Shown: one piece after another, positions 63,384 through 64,000 of the stretch
How the letters are laid out: each line of letters opens with the position of its first letter
How positions within the stretch are numbered: position 1 is the stretch's first letter
NCBI RefSeq assembly: GCF_009176725.1
Contig: NZ_AP020337.1
Span: 3,472,001-3,536,000, forward strand
DNA from: Pseudomonas sp. KUIN-1
Lineage (GTDB): Bacteria > Pseudomonadota > Gammaproteobacteria > Pseudomonadales > Pseudomonadaceae
Direction of reading: 5' to 3'
DNA length: 64,000 nucleotides
Program-made: the position numbers and the translations under genes
The notes under the pieces: generated by a model
Databases searched by the model: none
Told to the model about the DNA's origin: nothing
The model's input: only the letters and a program-made list of their open reading frames with translations

Positions 63384-63857
63384 TTAAGACAATTGATAAA
63401 AAGTAACTATCGGCCCATAATCTTGGTCTGTAATTGAAATATCTACAGAAAATCTTCTTTCTGGAAACTTATCTTTCAGGACAAGCCTCCAAGACAGTGC
63501 AAGCACGCTTGCCAATTGTTCAAATATACGGTCATCAATATCACCTGAACATGAATCGAACACATCGTATAAATGAGTGTGATTTAACATTTTCTCTGTT
63601 GCTTGAAGATCACCATTAAAGTGCGTCAACCAAGAAACAAAAATATCAGCATCATATTTCCCCTCTAAGAAAACCCCCTCTTGAACAACAACAAAATCAG
63701 GAAATAGAAGTTTGCATGACAATAATAAATCCTCAGGATTGCATACATTGCTTATGTATGAGAATTCGTCAACCTTATCTTTATCAACCCACCCATCCTT
63801 CCAAGCCTCATATCGCGCCAACCCAACGAAAGGAGAAAGTGTATTAACTTTTATCAT
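63384..63857 (-). CDS. Probable immunity protein (157 aa)
   Basis: A 157-residue protein: KVNTLSPFVGLARYEAWKD, LFPDFVVVQEGVFLEGKYD, DDRIFEQLASVLALSWRL, ending VTFYQLS. Its ATG overlaps the stop of the toxin entering from the right (ATGA). No family is recognised. Its stop is followed within 10 bases by the next carrier fragment. Confidence 0.75.
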   Translation of the reverse strand: MIKVNTLSPFVGLARYEAWKDGWVDKDKVDEFSYISNVCNPEDLLLSCKLLFPDFVVVQEGVFLEGKYDADIFVSWLTHFNGDLQATEKMLNHTHLYDVFDSCSGDIDDRIFEQLASVLALSWRLVLKDKFPERRFSVDISITDQDYGPIVTFYQLS

Positions 63858-64000
63858 GATATCTCATCCAAATTGGCGGGACGTGGTGCGAATTTAGTCG
63901 AAGGCAATTGAACTCTAACATTTCCATCGGGCAATGTATTTCTTCCGTACTCTATTACATGTGGAGTAGGCACATTTGCATGGGCTGCGCCAGTTAAATC
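63854..64000 (-). CDS. Toxin C-terminal end, partial (runs off the right edge)
   Basis: 48 residues end the frame: DLTGAAHANVPTPHVIEYG, RNTLPDGNVRVQLPST, then KFAPRPANLDEIS. The DLTG..H..VPTPHV..Y.R pattern recurs in polymorphic toxin tips of CdiA, Rhs and related proteins. The rest of the chain, possibly the full-length CdiA, is outside the window. Confidence 0.72.
   Translation of the reverse strand, partial: DLTGAAHANVPTPHVIEYGRNTLPDGNVRVQLPSTKFAPRPANLDEIS

Noticed and set aside
1..64000. CRISPR array, tRNA, rRNA
   Set aside because: No regularly spaced repeats and no tRNA or rRNA-like sequence were seen on reading; the only tandem repeats are the microsatellite and one 16-bp pair.

Overview
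The window looks like the chromosome of a Pseudomonas of the P. syringae group. This is inferred from gene content and coding style: a serralysin-type protease, a split-PqiA pqi operon, a protealysin/emfourin pair, many LysR regulators, two-partner-secretion hemagglutinin genes with polymorphic toxins, and an IS5-type element. No rRNA, tRNA or CRISPR array was seen.

Positions 1-42600 are ordinary accessory and metabolic genes with high-GC coding. In order: the end of a LEA/WHy-domain protein; a secreted GH128-type glucanase-like protein; a (GGTC)10 microsatellite in an AT-rich gap; a small secreted protein translationally coupled to a large GH3 beta-glucosidase with a PA14 insert; a MATE exporter with a TetR regulator; stress-type small proteins (DUF883, a lipoprotein); an M4 protease with its emfourin-like inhibitor; the four-gene pqi envelope-lipid operon with a good terminator; an XRE regulator; LysR/pirin and LysR/aldo-keto reductase divergent pairs; a seven-gene leftward catabolic operon (amidase, DeoR, M20 amidohydrolase, two APH-fold kinases, DUF3311, SSS transporter); a serralysin; a GAF histidine kinase; a GST; and two facing gene sets that look like one metabolic neighbourhood. 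The rightward set is MFS exporter plus two luciferase-like monooxygenases. The leftward set is HMGL-type aldolase, isopropylmalate-dehydrogenase-like enzyme, RraA-like aldolase, ABM protein, nitronate monooxygenase, alpha/beta hydrolase and an amidohydrolase-like protein.

From about 42.8 kb to the right edge everything changes. The DNA is AT-richer and patchy, and almost every gene lies on the minus strand. This is the distal tail of a contact-dependent inhibition (CDI, CdiA/CdiI) locus: a series of about thirteen displaced toxin/immunity positions. Some carry only a toxin tip. Four still carry long pieces of the CdiA carrier stalk: the FHA-2/pretoxin pieces ending at 50146 and 54648, and the pieces at 59789-60950 and 61380-63374. 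A complete CdiA with a secretion domain is not in the window and would lie to the right of 64000. Recognisable toxin folds are two EndoU-type nucleases (one a remnant), a PD-(D/E)XK-type CdiA nuclease with its CdiI, a papain-fold glutamine deamidase, and a TreTu/ADP-ribosyltransferase-like domain. Others are unassigned.

The array shows how such loci grow and decay. New modules begin directly at the stop codon of the previous immunity gene. Toxin and immunity genes overlap or abut. Silent carrier copies share a nearly identical 897-bp block, which suggests conversion or recombination. Several copies are broken by single-base changes in G or C runs or by single nonsense changes. One module has collapsed into an in-frame EndoU-immunity chimera. 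An IS5-type element sits exactly at the VENN-like boundary of another module.
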